Origin: Clostridium_AM sp900759715 | GTDB taxonomy: Bacteria; Bacillota; Clostridia; Clostridiales; Clostridiaceae | DNA: 64,000 bases | Direction: 5' to 3' | Assembly (NCBI GenBank): GCA_900759715.1 | Contig: CAAEXF010000039.1 | Location: 1 to 64,000, forward strand | Part shown: positions 41,390 through 50,921 of the stretch, piece after piece | Layout of the letters: the number at the start of each line of letters is the position of its first letter | Numbering within the stretch: the first letter of the stretch is position 1 | Notes under the pieces: model-generated | Told to the model about the DNA's origin: nothing | Databases searched by the model: none | Seen by the model: only the letters and a program-made list of their open reading frames with translations | Made by a program: the position numbers and the translations under genes

Positions 41390-43249
41390 TTGATATCATC
41401 ACTAAAAAAATATAAAAAGAGAAAAGCTCAGTATGATCTATTGCTTAAAAAGCAACAGAAATGTATAGATAAGATAAGCACCTTACGATTAGTTATTTTT
41501 GTACTAGGGCTTGCAATTTTAATAGGAGCGTATATCTTGAGAAGGTATTACCTATTTGATTTATTGGTTCTAGTAGTAATTGTTCTATTTTGTTATTTAG
41601 CCTATTTACATAAAAGTATAGAAAATAAAAATAAGTATATAGCTGCATTATATGAAGTAAATGAAAGCTCCATAAAACGATTAAAGGGAGATTGGAAACT
41701 CTTTGAGGATACCGGTGGAGAGTTTATAGATGAAAATCATAATTACTCATATGATCTTGATATTTTTGGTAGAGGCTCTTTATTTCAATGGATAAATGTA
41801 GCCCATACTTATCTGGGAAGACAAAAGCTTAAAGATATGTTAACAGAAAAACCTCAAAATGAACAGAACATATATTATAGGCAATCTGCAGTTAAAGAAC
41901 TTGAGAAAAAAATATATTTTAGGCAGAGACTTGAGGCAGAAGGAAAAATAATCAACAACAGTCAGAATCTCAAAGAGCTTTTTCTATGGATAAAAGAAAG
42001 AAGTAACTATATATTAAAAAGACAAGTAATTTGGAGCTTAAGAATTTTTTCAATGGTGACTGCGATAGCTACCTTAACCTTGGTGGTTAGAATAATTGAT
42101 TATGTACTGGCTGTTTTATTAGACATTGATAGAAGTGCTCCAAAAATATTTTATTTAATTCCTTATTATATTCCTATTCTTCTCATTTTGATTCAAAGCT
42201 TTATTTTAAGAATAAAAAGAGAAGATAGAATAAAAAATTTAATTATTGCTGAAAAATATAACGATAACATAAAAACATATAGAAATATGCTTAGACATAT
42301 AGAAAAGCATAAATTTAAATCAGAGTATATTGTAAATTTATGTGAAAAACTTTACGATAATGATGGCCTAAGTGCATCTAAACAGATAGATGTTTTTTCT
42401 AAAATTTGTGAATCAATAGCTAACAGACGTAATATGCTATATCCTATTTTAAATTCCATTCTCATGATAGAATATCACTGGGCTATTTCTATTGAAGAAT
42501 GGAAGATAAAATCAGGAAATAATTTTGAAAATTGGATTAATACAATAGCTGAATTAGAAGCTTTATGTAGTATTGCGGTTATCAAATACGATAATCCCAA
42601 TTGGAGTATGCCTAAGATTGTAACTGGACCCTCAAAGATTATAGCTAAAAATATGGGACATCCACTTCTGGGAGAAGAACGGGTATGCAATAACTTAAAG
42701 CTAGAGGAGCCCTATCAAGTTATGCTTATAACAGGCTCCAATATGTCTGGGAAGAGTACATTTATGAGAACTGTGGGAATTAATATTGTATTAGCATATG
42801 CAGGAGCTCCTGTATGTGCAGATGAATTTTATTGTACTATTATGGATCTATACAGTTGTATGAAGGTAAGTGATAATTTAGGTGAAAGTATATCTTCCTT
42901 TTATGCAGAGATATTAAAAATTAAAAATATTGTTAAGGCTTCAAAAGAAGGAAAGCAAGTACTATTTTTATTAGATGAAATTTTTAAAGGAACTAATTCA
43001 AGAGATAGACACACTGGAGCTATGATTTTGGTAAAACAATTAAGTAAAATTGGAAATCTAGGCTTTGTATCCACTCATGATTTAGAGTTAGGTGAGCTGG
43101 AAAATCATAAAAATTCAAAAGTTAAGAACTATCATTTTTCCGAATACTATAGAGAGAATAAAATTTATTTTGATTATAAATTGAAAGCCGGAGTTTCACC
43201 TACAAGAAATGCTGTATATTTAATGAAGTTAGCTGGCATTGAAATATAA
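41390..43249 (+). CDS. Membrane-anchored MutS-like ATPase
   Basis: 619 aa. Basic N-terminus, two membrane spans (about 32-50 and 54-73), then a helical core with another hydrophobic pair (about 210-235 and 255-275). A C-terminal MutS ATPase domain follows: Walker A GSNMSGKST, LGESISSFYAEILKI, Walker B VLFLLDEIFKGTNSRDR and VSTHDLELGEL. It lacks the mismatch-recognition domain of MutS and the Smr domain of MutS2. This family of membrane MutS homologues has no established function. The start is TTG after AAGGAGGAATAAGG. Confidence 0.85.
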   Translation: MISSLKKYKKRKAQYDLLLKKQQKCIDKISTLRLVIFVLGLAILIGAYILRRYYLFDLLVLVVIVLFCYLAYLHKSIENKNKYIAALYEVNESSIKRLKGDWKLFEDTGGEFIDENHNYSYDLDIFGRGSLFQWINVAHTYLGRQKLKDMLTEKPQNEQNIYYRQSAVKELEKKIYFRQRLEAEGKIINNSQNLKELFLWIKERSNYILKRQVIWSLRIFSMVTAIATLTLVVRIIDYVLAVLLDIDRSAPKIFYLIPYYIPILLILIQSFILRIKREDRIKNLIIAEKYNDNIKTYRNMLRHIEKHKFKSEYIVNLCEKLYDNDGLSASKQIDVFSKICESIANRRNMLYPILNSILMIEYHWAISIEEWKIKSGNNFENWINTIAELEALCSIAVIKYDNPNWSMPKIVTGPSKIIAKNMGHPLLGEERVCNNLKLEEPYQVMLITGSNMSGKSTFMRTVGINIVLAYAGAPVCADEFYCTIMDLYSCMKVSDNLGESISSFYAEILKIKNIVKASKEGKQVLFLLDEIFKGTNSRDRHTGAMILVKQLSKIGNLGFVSTHDLELGELENHKNSKVKNYHFSEYYRENKIYFDYKLKAGVSPTRNAVYLMKLAGIEI

Positions 43250-43294
43250 TAAAACAATGAGGCGAAGTAATATTTTTTATTAAGATTAATGAAG

Positions 43295-43345
43295 AACAGA
43301 AGTCTGTCAATAGAGTTTTTACAAACTTGTTGACAGACTCCTGTT
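43295..43345. terminator. Bidirectional terminator between the MutS-like gene and bioA
   Basis: 16-position arms AACAGAAGTCTGTCAA / TTGACAGACTCCTGTT with one mismatch, directly against the bioA stop; T-rich loop region and TTTT after the right arm. Confidence 0.75.
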
Positions 43346-44695
43346 TTATGCTCTATTAAAATACTCATCTATACTCTTAAAGCAAGTATCCACCATAAAT
43401 TCTATGTCCTTTTCCTCTACCACATAAGGTGGAAGAAAATAAAGTACATTTCCTATTGGTCTGAGCAGAAGGCCATTTTTTAATGCTATTTTGTAAATTT
43501 CATATCCTACCCTTTGCTGCCATGGGAAAGGCTCCTTAAATTCTTTGTTCCTAACTAACTCTATTGCTGTAATCATGCCTAAAGTTCTTACATCTCCTAT
43601 ATAAGGGTTGTTTTCTGCCTTCTCTAATGTGAGTTTATTTATTAACTTTGATTTTTTCTCATTTTTTTCTAATATATTCTCCTCTTTGAAGATTTTTATA
43701 TTTTCAAGAGCAATAGCACAGGCCATGGCATTTCCTGCATAGGTATGGCTATGTATGAAAGCCTTAAAATCACTATATTTTCCGTAAAAGCAATTATATA
43801 TTTTTTCACTGGTCATTACTATGGACATAGGCATATACCCGGCGGAAAGTCCTTTAGAAAGACACATGAGGTCCGGACTTACCTCTGCATGTTCACAGGC
43901 AAACATTTTTCCGGTTCTTCCAAAGCCCATAGCTATTTCATCTGCTATAAAGTGTATGTTGTATTTATCGCAGACTTCTCTAAGCTTTTTCAAATATATT
44001 GGAGAATACATCCTCATACCTGCAGCTCCTTGAACCATAGGCTCTATGATGACACCACATAATTCTTCATTATACTGCTCTAGTGCTTTTTCCATAGAGT
44101 CAAAACATTCTGCACTGCAGCTTTCTCTATTTTTTCCGTACTTACATCTATAGCAGTCAGGTCCTTCGATTCTGATCGTGTTTAAAAGCAGCGGTTTGTA
44201 TATCTTGCTGTATAAATCTAAATCTCCTACAGATAGCGCTCCTAAAGTTTCACCATGGTAAGCACCAGTTATAGCTGCAAATCTAGTCTTTTGGGCATTC
44301 CCGCTCTGTTGATGATATTGAAAGCTCATTTTTAAAGCAATTTCCACTGCTGAGGAGCCGTTATCTGAGAAATATACCTTTTTTAATCTGTCTGGTGTTA
44401 GTTTTACTAATTCCTCTGATAAATCTATTGCAGCTTTATTTGAAAAGTTAGCAAAAATAACATGCTCTATTTGCTCTACCTGTTTTTTTAGAGCATTGTT
44501 TATTCTATCATTACTATGTCCAAAAGTAGTTGTCCACCATGATGATATACAATCCATGTAGCTTTTTCCCTCTACATCATACAGGTAGCAGCCCTTTCCT
44601 TTTTCTATTACTATAGGAGGCAGATCCTCATAATCCTTCATCTGAGAACAAGGATGCCATATATAATTTAAGTCTCTTTTCGTATATTCATTCAT
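43346..44695 (-). CDS. bioA: Adenosylmethionine-8-amino-7-oxononanoate aminotransferase
   Basis: 449 aa class-III aminotransferase. It has YIWHPCSQMKDYEDLPP at the N-terminus, DCISSWWTTTFGH, GAYHGETLGALSVGD, ADEIAMGFGRTGKMFACEHA and the PLP lysine in DLMCLSKGLSAGYMP, all typical of BioA. It transfers the amino group of SAM to KAPA, giving DAPA. It is the last gene of bioY-bioB-bioD-bioA. The ATG follows AGAGGTG. bioF, bioC and bioW are absent, so KAPA must come from elsewhere. Confidence 0.95.
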   Translation of the reverse strand: MNEYTKRDLNYIWHPCSQMKDYEDLPPIVIEKGKGCYLYDVEGKSYMDCISSWWTTTFGHSNDRINNALKKQVEQIEHVIFANFSNKAAIDLSEELVKLTPDRLKKVYFSDNGSSAVEIALKMSFQYHQQSGNAQKTRFAAITGAYHGETLGALSVGDLDLYSKIYKPLLLNTIRIEGPDCYRCKYGKNRESCSAECFDSMEKALEQYNEELCGVIIEPMVQGAAGMRMYSPIYLKKLREVCDKYNIHFIADEIAMGFGRTGKMFACEHAEVSPDLMCLSKGLSAGYMPMSIVMTSEKIYNCFYGKYSDFKAFIHSHTYAGNAMACAIALENIKIFKEENILEKNEKKSKLINKLTLEKAENNPYIGDVRTLGMITAIELVRNKEFKEPFPWQQRVGYEIYKIALKNGLLLRPIGNVLYFLPPYVVEEKDIEFMVDTCFKSIDEYFNRA

Positions 44696-44721
44696 TCCTA
44701 TACACCTCTGTAATAATTTGA

Positions 44722-45456
44722 TTATCTATAGATTTCATCCATACAATTTATTAAATCCTCTACCTTTAGAGACTTCTCTATTTCTTCTCTCAACTTCTCT
44801 ATTCCTAATGGGCTTTCCACAGAATCTATTTTTGGCAGTACAGCTAAAATAGGCACCTCTGTGAGTTTTTTAATGATTTTTATGTTATCATCACATAGAG
44901 AATTTTTTTCATATCCATTAATCATGACACCTTTAACTTTTATGCCCAAGCTTTCTATATACTTAATGGTTATAACAGAATGGTTTATTGTTCCTAGTGA
45001 AGCTCTAGCTACCACTATTACGCTCATATTGAGTTCTTTAATTAAATCCTCTAAAAGATATACTCCATTTTCCTTATCTATTAAAGGACAAACTATTCCT
45101 CCGCTTCCCTCCATTACTATGTAGTCATATTTTTTCTTAAGATTATTAAATTTTTCTTTTATTATATCTATATTAATTATGTTATTTTCTAATTTAGAAG
45201 CTAGATGAGGGGAAACTGCATTTTTATATACATAGGGAACTATATTTTCGTAAGGCTCCTGCAGTCCACTTACTTCTTTTACAAACTTAGCATCTCCAGG
45301 AATAAGAGTGTTATTACATTCTACAGCACCACTTAAGGCCCCTTTAAAATAGCAACTATTATATTCTTTTTTTCGTAAAAGGTACATAAGTGCTGCGGTA
45401 ACTACCGTTTTACCTACATCAGTGTCTGTACCAGTTATAAATATTCCTTTACTCAT
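44722..45456 (-). CDS. bioD: Dethiobiotin synthetase
   Basis: 244 aa. P-loop FITGTDTDVGKTVVTAAL at the N-terminus, VMEGSGGIVCPL and VARASLGTINHSVIT are BioD signatures. It closes the ureido ring of dethiobiotin from DAPA, CO2 and ATP. The start overlaps the bioB end by 8 bp, with GGAGG inside bioB. The 26-bp gap to bioA is consistent with one operon. Confidence 0.95.
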   Translation of the reverse strand: MSKGIFITGTDTDVGKTVVTAALMYLLRKKEYNSCYFKGALSGAVECNNTLIPGDAKFVKEVSGLQEPYENIVPYVYKNAVSPHLASKLENNIINIDIIKEKFNNLKKKYDYIVMEGSGGIVCPLIDKENGVYLLEDLIKELNMSVIVVARASLGTINHSVITIKYIESLGIKVKGVMINGYEKNSLCDDNIKIIKKLTEVPILAVLPKIDSVESPLGIEKLREEIEKSLKVEDLINCMDEIYR

Positions 45457-46423
45457 CTATAACAACCTCCAATCCTAAATTCTCTATCATTTTTATATCC
45501 TCTACAATTTTATTTCCAGAAGTAGTTAGATAATTTCCAGTAATAGTGGCATTGGCACCTACTTTAAAGCAGTTTTCTCCAAAGCCCTCTAAAAGATTTC
45601 TTCCTCCAGCTAATCTAATATAGGCCTTAGGATTTATAAATCTAAAAATAGCTATGGTTATTAATATTTCCTCTTGAGCTAAAGAAGGGGTATTTTCTAA
45701 AGGTGTGCCTTTTATAGGATTTAGCAGATTAACAGGAATAGATTGAATTTCTAAATTTTGAAGCTCTAAAGCTAGTTTTATTCTGTCCTCCATGGTTTCA
45801 CCCATGCCTATAATTCCACCGGAACAGACCTTTAAGCCTGCTTTTTTTGCATTATTTATAGTCTTTATCCTTTCGTCATAAGTATGGGTTGTACATATTT
45901 TTTCATAGTACTCCCTGCTGGTTTCTAGATTATGATGGTACATTGAGATCCCTGTCTTTTTTAATTCTACAAGTTCTTTATAACCTATTATTCCTAAAGA
46001 GGCACAAAGATTTATCTTCACATTTTTTCTAAGGCATTTATATATATCTAAGGCTTTTTTAAAGTCTTCCCCCTGTAGCCCTCTGCCGCTAGTTACAAGA
46101 GAAAATCTATTTACTCCTTCTTTTTCATTTTCCATTGCTAACTTTAAAGCCTCTTTTTTATCTACCAGGCTGTATTCTTCTACATTGGTATGGTAGTGGG
46201 CCGACTGAGCACAATACTTGCAATCCTCAGAACATCTTCCTGACTTTGCATTCATAATAGAGCATAAATCCACTTTTCTTCCATTAAATTTATTACGGAT
46301 TCTGTTTGCTGCTCTAAATAGTTCTTCTATATCTTTTACTTTAGAAAGCAGAAGAGCTTCTTCAAAATTAACCTTTCCTCCTTCATTTATCTTCTTTTCT
46401 AATTTTAAGATTATATTTTCCAT
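45449..46423 (-). CDS. bioB: Biotin synthase
   Basis: 324 aa radical SAM enzyme. The cysteine motif CSEDCKYCAQSAHY is CX3CX2C. The auxiliary [2Fe-2S] cluster ligands are present in INLCASLG and KVCSGGIIGMGE, plus the conserved arginine in IRLAGGR. It inserts sulfur into dethiobiotin. The ATG follows AGGAGAG, 17 bp after bioY. Confidence 0.96.
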   Translation of the reverse strand: MENIILKLEKKINEGGKVNFEEALLLSKVKDIEELFRAANRIRNKFNGRKVDLCSIMNAKSGRCSEDCKYCAQSAHYHTNVEEYSLVDKKEALKLAMENEKEGVNRFSLVTSGRGLQGEDFKKALDIYKCLRKNVKINLCASLGIIGYKELVELKKTGISMYHHNLETSREYYEKICTTHTYDERIKTINNAKKAGLKVCSGGIIGMGETMEDRIKLALELQNLEIQSIPVNLLNPIKGTPLENTPSLAQEEILITIAIFRFINPKAYIRLAGGRNLLEGFGENCFKVGANATITGNYLTTSGNKIVEDIKMIENLGLEVVIDE

Positions 46424-46440
46424 TCTATTCTCTCCTATAT

Positions 46441-47001
46441 TTAATTTAATGTCAGTCTACTTTTTTTAGCAAAGGCTGCTACTTTTACAGCAGTTACTGC
46501 TACAACTAGGCTTAAGAATAAATCACCACCTATGCATACTGTGAATCCATAAAATATTGCCCATTCTACATTTTTGCTTTGTCCTAAGTATAAATTGTAG
46601 ATTAAGTACAAATATGAAACGCCAAATAAGTATACGAAAAATAATCCTGATAGAGTAGCTAATAGTGCTTTTATTAAATTTAGTTCTTTTATTTTTTCTG
46701 TTATTTTTCCAATTACATAAGCCGCTGCAATAAAACCTATTAGATATCCAAAGGTTGGTTTAAAAATATATCCCGGTCCGCCTCCCTCTGTAAATACAGG
46801 AACTCCTATTAGTCCAACCAAAACGTAGACTATCTGTGATATAGCTCCTAGTTTTGAACCTAAGAGTATTCCAGCAAAAGCACAAAACAAGAATTGAAGA
46901 GTAAATGGTACATAGGGAATTGGAATTCTAATAAAGGCGCCTACAGCTGTTAGAGCTGCGAACAGTGATACTAGAATTAATTCCCTAGTTTTCATTTTCA
47001 T
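46441..47001 (-). CDS. bioY: Biotin transporter BioY (ECF S component)
   Basis: 186 aa with six membrane spans. It contains AALTAVGAFIRIPIPYVPFTLQ near the N-terminus and GGPGYIFKPTFGYLIGF in the middle, both BioY hallmarks. It imports biotin, alone or with an ECF ATPase module. It is first in the operon, directly behind the BirA operator, so uptake and synthesis are regulated together. The ATG follows TAGGAGGT, which itself touches the operator arm. Confidence 0.95.
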   Translation of the reverse strand: MKMKTRELILVSLFAALTAVGAFIRIPIPYVPFTLQFLFCAFAGILLGSKLGAISQIVYVLVGLIGVPVFTEGGGPGYIFKPTFGYLIGFIAAAYVIGKITEKIKELNLIKALLATLSGLFFVYLFGVSYLYLIYNLYLGQSKNVEWAIFYGFTVCIGGDLFLSLVVAVTAVKVAAFAKKSRLTLN

Positions 47002-47014
47002 AGATAATACCTCC

Positions 47015-47066
47015 TATCATTTAATTGTTAACTAATAAAAAATAAAAGGTTAACAATTAAATGATA
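47015..47066 (-). promoter_or_regulatory. BirA operator of bioYBDA
   Basis: Perfect 18-bp inverted arms (47015-47032 and 47049-47066) separated by 16 bp, with the classic core TTGTTAAC-N16-GTTAACAA. This is the consensus of the biotin repressor BirA. The outer arm overlaps the promoter -10, and the inner arm touches the bioY ribosome binding site. Confidence 0.95.
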
Positions 47067-47089
47067 CAAAACCTAATAAATTTTGTCAA
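47061..47089 (-). promoter_or_regulatory. Promoter of bioYBDA
   Basis: On the minus strand, TTGACA and TATCAT are 17 bp apart. The -10 lies within the BirA operator. No further feature was seen in 47090-47322. Confidence 0.85.
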
Positions 47090-47322
47090 TTAAATATTGG
47101 TCTAGTATAAATTTTAGTCAAGCCCTTAATTTAAAAAATAAAATTAGGATTTAAAGAAGCCCTTGCATCAGTAAAAATGACAACATCAAGATAGGATAAT
47201 TTTTAAAGTTATATTTGAAATAAGAAAGAATATGTAATAATTATTAAGAATTTAAGGAAAAATATAAGTAAGGTTGTGGAAAATATATACATATTACTTT
47301 GGTGATACATAAGGAGGAAAGC

Positions 47323-48327
47323 ATGAGGAAGAAAATTAGAAAACTATTGTGCATTTCTATTTGTTTTATAGTATTAGTAACTTTAGTTAGTTGTGCAATA
47401 AAACCAGATACCACAATAAATAATTTTTTTGATGCGCTTAAAAAATCTGATATTCAAACAGCCTCAAAGTACTTATCGAGAAATGATTCAGCAAGTGTAG
47501 GAGGACTAAAGTTTGATAGACCTGAATATGAGAGACTTGCTAAACTAATTTTTACAAAGCTAAATTATCAAGTAATATCATCGAATACCTCAGAGGATAC
47601 TGCCATAGCTAAGACAAAGATTACCTCACCAGATTTGAATAAAATCAGTGGAAAAATGGTAACAGATATATTCCCAGGCTTGTATAGCAAAGCGTTAAAT
47701 GGTGAGCAATTAACACAAGACAAGATAAATCAGTTAATAGAGCAGTACTACACTAAGAATCTCAACGAATCTTCAGTTCCTACTGTTACCAACGAAGTGG
47801 ATATAAAACTTGTTAAAAATAAAGATAAAAATATGTGGCTTATAGAACCAAATGAAAATTTAGCAAATGCAATGACAGGAAATTTATTTAAAGCATTTAA
47901 TCCTATGACAATAAATAATAGTACTAGTATCAGCAAGAATTCAGAAGGAAAAATATATGGAATTAATGAAGAGGCTAGAATAGGCAGTACTTCTATTACA
48001 ATAACTAACTTTCAAAAGTCTTTTGGAGATGATTATATAAAAGCAGGGCAGGGAAATGAATTTATAATAGTTACCTTAAAGGAAAGAAACATTGGAAGTG
48101 GAAATATAGACTATAATGAAGCATTTTATCAGCTTCAAAATTCAAAAGGACAGATAAAAAGCCCAGCTCCAAAGGGTTTTAATAGAAGACTAGACTCAGG
48201 AAGTTTGGTGCCTGGAGGAGAGGTAGATGGTACAGTAACTTTTGAAGTGCCTAAAGATGATCCTCAATTAACTCTTATATACAATCAAGCTTCAAAGCCT
48301 GTATTAAAATTTAGATTAAACTATTAA
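47323..48327 (+). CDS. Lipoprotein with C-terminal DUF4352-like domain
   Basis: 334 aa. Lipoprotein signal with lipobox LVSC (cysteine near residue 24). The N-terminal half (about 30-185) resembles the DUF5105-like stress domain (NNFFDALKKSDIQTASKYLS). The C-terminal half (about 205-334) has the DUF4352 immunoglobulin-like pattern SITITNFQKSFG...EFIIVTLKERNIG and VDGTVTFEVPKDD. It is anchored outside the membrane; function unknown. The frame opens at a GTG at 47299, but AAGGAGGAAAG precedes the ATG at 47323. Confidence 0.82.
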   Translation: MRKKIRKLLCISICFIVLVTLVSCAIKPDTTINNFFDALKKSDIQTASKYLSRNDSASVGGLKFDRPEYERLAKLIFTKLNYQVISSNTSEDTAIAKTKITSPDLNKISGKMVTDIFPGLYSKALNGEQLTQDKINQLIEQYYTKNLNESSVPTVTNEVDIKLVKNKDKNMWLIEPNENLANAMTGNLFKAFNPMTINNSTSISKNSEGKIYGINEEARIGSTSITITNFQKSFGDDYIKAGQGNEFIIVTLKERNIGSGNIDYNEAFYQLQNSKGQIKSPAPKGFNRRLDSGSLVPGGEVDGTVTFEVPKDDPQLTLIYNQASKPVLKFRLNY

Positions 48328-48332
48328 AAATA

Positions 48333-48367
48333 AAGATTTCTTCAGAATTGTATTCTGGAGAAATCTT
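48333..48367 (+). terminator. Hairpin after the lipoprotein gene
   Basis: 14-bp arms AAGATTTCTTCAGA / TCTGGAGAAATCTT with one G-U pair; weak T-run. Confidence 0.6.
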
Positions 48368-48467
48368 ATTCACTTAATATTTTGGAAGATAAAGACTTTG
48401 CAAAAATGCGATAATGATTATAAAATAATAATAAGTAAAAAATAATTTTATTTGGAGTTGAAGTAAT

Positions 48468-49967
48468 ATGGAAAATACTTTAAATGTAATAAAAGATAAA
48501 ACGTTAACATACGAGCAAAAGGTTTTAACTCTTGCCCGAGAGGCTGAAGCCAGCCTAAATGTACTGAATATAAGTAAAGATGTACAGGGATTAAGAGATG
48601 AGGGTATAATTTGTGACTTAAATGAAGGAAATGCCCCATACAGACCAAGATATATAGTTCCTGATTATGAAAAGTTTATGAAGCAGGGCAGTGAATTTCT
48701 AGGATTAGAACCTGCAAAAGATATATGGGAAGCAACTAATAATTTATTGATATTGTACAAGCATGTTCCTTCAATTACTGCTATGCCTGTATATATAGGA
48801 AATATCGATACATTACTTGATCCATTTATAGATAATGAAGAAGAAGCATATAAGGCAATAAAATTATTTTTATTGCACATAGACAGAACTATAACTGATT
48901 CCTTTTGTCATGCTAATATCGGACCTATAGAAACTAAAGCTGGAAGAATAATATTAAAAGCTCAAAGAGAACTTCAGACAGCTATACCTAATATAACTTT
49001 AAAATACAGTAAAAATACTTCCGATGATTTTGCAGCAGATGCAGTAAGTACAGCATTAGTTACAGCAAAGCCAAGCTTTGCAAATCATGAGATGTTTTCT
49101 GAAGAATTTAATAAGCATGGTGATTACGGTATTGCAAGTTGTTACAATGGATTATATATAGGGGGAGGAAGTTATACATTAGTTAGATTAAATTTGGCTG
49201 GATTATCTAAAAAAGCTAACAGCGTAGAAGAATTTATAAATAATACACTTCCAGATGCTATGTCAAAGATGTCAGATTATATTGATGAGAGAATAAAGTT
49301 TATTGTAGAGGAAAGCTCATTTTTTGAAAGCAGCTTCTTGGTAAAGGAAGGCTTAATAAGTCAAGATAGATTTTCAGCTATGTTTGGGATGTTTGGATTA
49401 GCTGAGTGTGTAAATACTTTACTAAAAGCAGAAGAAAAGAAGGATAGATTTGGACATAGCGAATGTGCTAATAAATTAGGAATTTCAATTATTGATAAAA
49501 TGTATGAAATAGTGAACAACAGAATAAATCCATACTGTGGTGCAACTGATAATCACTTTTTATTACATGCTCAGGTAGGAATTGAAACAGATAAAGGCAC
49601 AAGCCCAGGATGCAGAATACCTATTGGTGAGGAGCCAGAACTACCTGTTCATTTATTGCAAAGTGCTAAATTCCATAAATACTTCCCATCAGGCATAGGC
49701 GATATATTCCCTTTTGAAATAACAGCAAAAAATAATCCTAAAGCTGTATTGGATATAATAAAAGGTGCCTTTAGAGAAGGAATGAGATATTTCTCCTTAT
49801 ACTCATCAGATAGCGATGTAATAAGAATAACAGGATATCTAGTAAAAAAATCTGATATAGAAAAGTTAAATAGAGGAGAACAAGTACTTCAAGATACAGT
49901 AGCTCTTGGACTTGGAGCTGTTAAAAACTCAAGGATATTTGAAAGAAAGGTAAGAGATAATGTCTAA
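48468..49967 (+). CDS. yjjI: YjjI-family glycyl radical enzyme
   Basis: 499 aa. The C-terminal glycyl radical motif is RITGYLV, with the radical glycine at residue 456. A cysteine that could be the thiyl site lies in the ASCYNGLYIGGGSY block near 225. It is shorter than PFL or diol dehydratases (about 750-850 aa) and matches the YjjI/DUF3029 size. A dedicated activase overlaps its end by 8 bp. The reaction of YjjI is not established. The ATG follows TTTGGAGTTGAAGT. Confidence 0.88.
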   Translation: MENTLNVIKDKTLTYEQKVLTLAREAEASLNVLNISKDVQGLRDEGIICDLNEGNAPYRPRYIVPDYEKFMKQGSEFLGLEPAKDIWEATNNLLILYKHVPSITAMPVYIGNIDTLLDPFIDNEEEAYKAIKLFLLHIDRTITDSFCHANIGPIETKAGRIILKAQRELQTAIPNITLKYSKNTSDDFAADAVSTALVTAKPSFANHEMFSEEFNKHGDYGIASCYNGLYIGGGSYTLVRLNLAGLSKKANSVEEFINNTLPDAMSKMSDYIDERIKFIVEESSFFESSFLVKEGLISQDRFSAMFGMFGLAECVNTLLKAEEKKDRFGHSECANKLGISIIDKMYEIVNNRINPYCGATDNHFLLHAQVGIETDKGTSPGCRIPIGEEPELPVHLLQSAKFHKYFPSGIGDIFPFEITAKNNPKAVLDIIKGAFREGMRYFSLYSSDSDVIRITGYLVKKSDIEKLNRGEQVLQDTVALGLGAVKNSRIFERKVRDNV

Positions 49968-50796
49968 AGGATTAGTAAATAAAATTATTCCTTTTAGCAT
50001 GGTAGATGGACCAGCAAATAGGATGGCTATATTTTTTCAAGGATGTAATTTTGACTGCCTATATTGCCATAATCCTGAAACAATAAAAAGATGTGCGCAG
50101 TGTGGAACCTGCTTATTCAGCTGCAAATTTGACGCTATATCTATGGTAGGTGACTCAGTGATATGGCAGGAAGAAAAATGCAAGGATTGCGGAGAATGTA
50201 TTAAGGTATGTAAGAATAGTTGCGGTCCTAGGACAAAAGCAATGAGTGTAGGAGAAATATTACAAGAAGTTATAAAAGTTAAGCCATTTATTTCAGGGAT
50301 AACCGTATCAGGAGGAGAATGTACCCTTCAAAATAAATTCTTAGTAGATTTATTTGAAAAGGTAAAAAAGTTAGATCTTACAGTATTTGTGGATACAAAT
50401 GGATCTACAGATTTTAGTAAGAATAAAGAGCTTGTAGATCTAATGGATATGGCAATGTTAGATATAAAATCCTTTGATAGGGATGAACACATAAAGCTAA
50501 CAGGAAGAGACAATGATATAGTATTAAAAAATGCAGAGTATCTTGCTGGCGTAAATAAGTTATACGAGGTTAGAACTGTAATAGTGCCAGGTGTTTTAGA
50601 TAATTTTAATAATGTAAATGAAATAAGCAAGCTTATAGCATCATTAAATCCTGAAATAAGGTATAAGATTATAAAATATAGACCTATTGGTGTACGTACG
50701 GATAAAATAGAGGCTGTTCAACCTAATGATGAAATGATGGAAGAACTTAAGGTTATAGCTAGCAAGAACGGATGTAAAAATATAATTATAGTATAA
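49960..50796 (+). CDS. yjjW: YjjW-family glycyl radical activase
   Basis: 278 aa radical SAM protein. The SAM cluster cysteines are C29-x3-C33-x2-C36 (GCNFDCLYCHNP). A ferredoxin-like insert holds two [4Fe-4S] sets, C45/C48/C51/C55 and C74/C77/C80/C84. This insert separates it from PflA at 350 and is typical of activases of dedicated glycyl radical enzymes. It should install the radical on Gly456 of the preceding protein. Overlap of 8 bp means coupled translation. Confidence 0.9.
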   Translation: MSKGLVNKIIPFSMVDGPANRMAIFFQGCNFDCLYCHNPETIKRCAQCGTCLFSCKFDAISMVGDSVIWQEEKCKDCGECIKVCKNSCGPRTKAMSVGEILQEVIKVKPFISGITVSGGECTLQNKFLVDLFEKVKKLDLTVFVDTNGSTDFSKNKELVDLMDMAMLDIKSFDRDEHIKLTGRDNDIVLKNAEYLAGVNKLYEVRTVIVPGVLDNFNNVNEISKLIASLNPEIRYKIIKYRPIGVRTDKIEAVQPNDEMMEELKVIASKNGCKNIIIV

Positions 50797-50798
50797 AT

Positions 50799-50834
50799 AA
50801 GAGGCTGCTGGAAAAAGTAATCCAGTAGCCTCTT
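50799..50834 (+). terminator. Terminator after yjjIW
   Basis: 14-bp stem AAGAGGCTGCTGGA / TCCAGTAGCCTCTT (one G-U), 8-nt loop, then ATTTATATT. Confidence 0.85.
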
Positions 50835-50921
50835 ATTTATATTGAATGTAAGTAGTAAATAAAACATTTAAGAGGTAAAATATATATAATAATAAAGTTA
50901 TTTTGAAGCGGAGGAAAGAAA

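Noticed and set aside
43745..44062. Plus-strand frame inside bioA
   Set aside because: Shadow of bioA, whose motifs are unambiguous on the minus strand.
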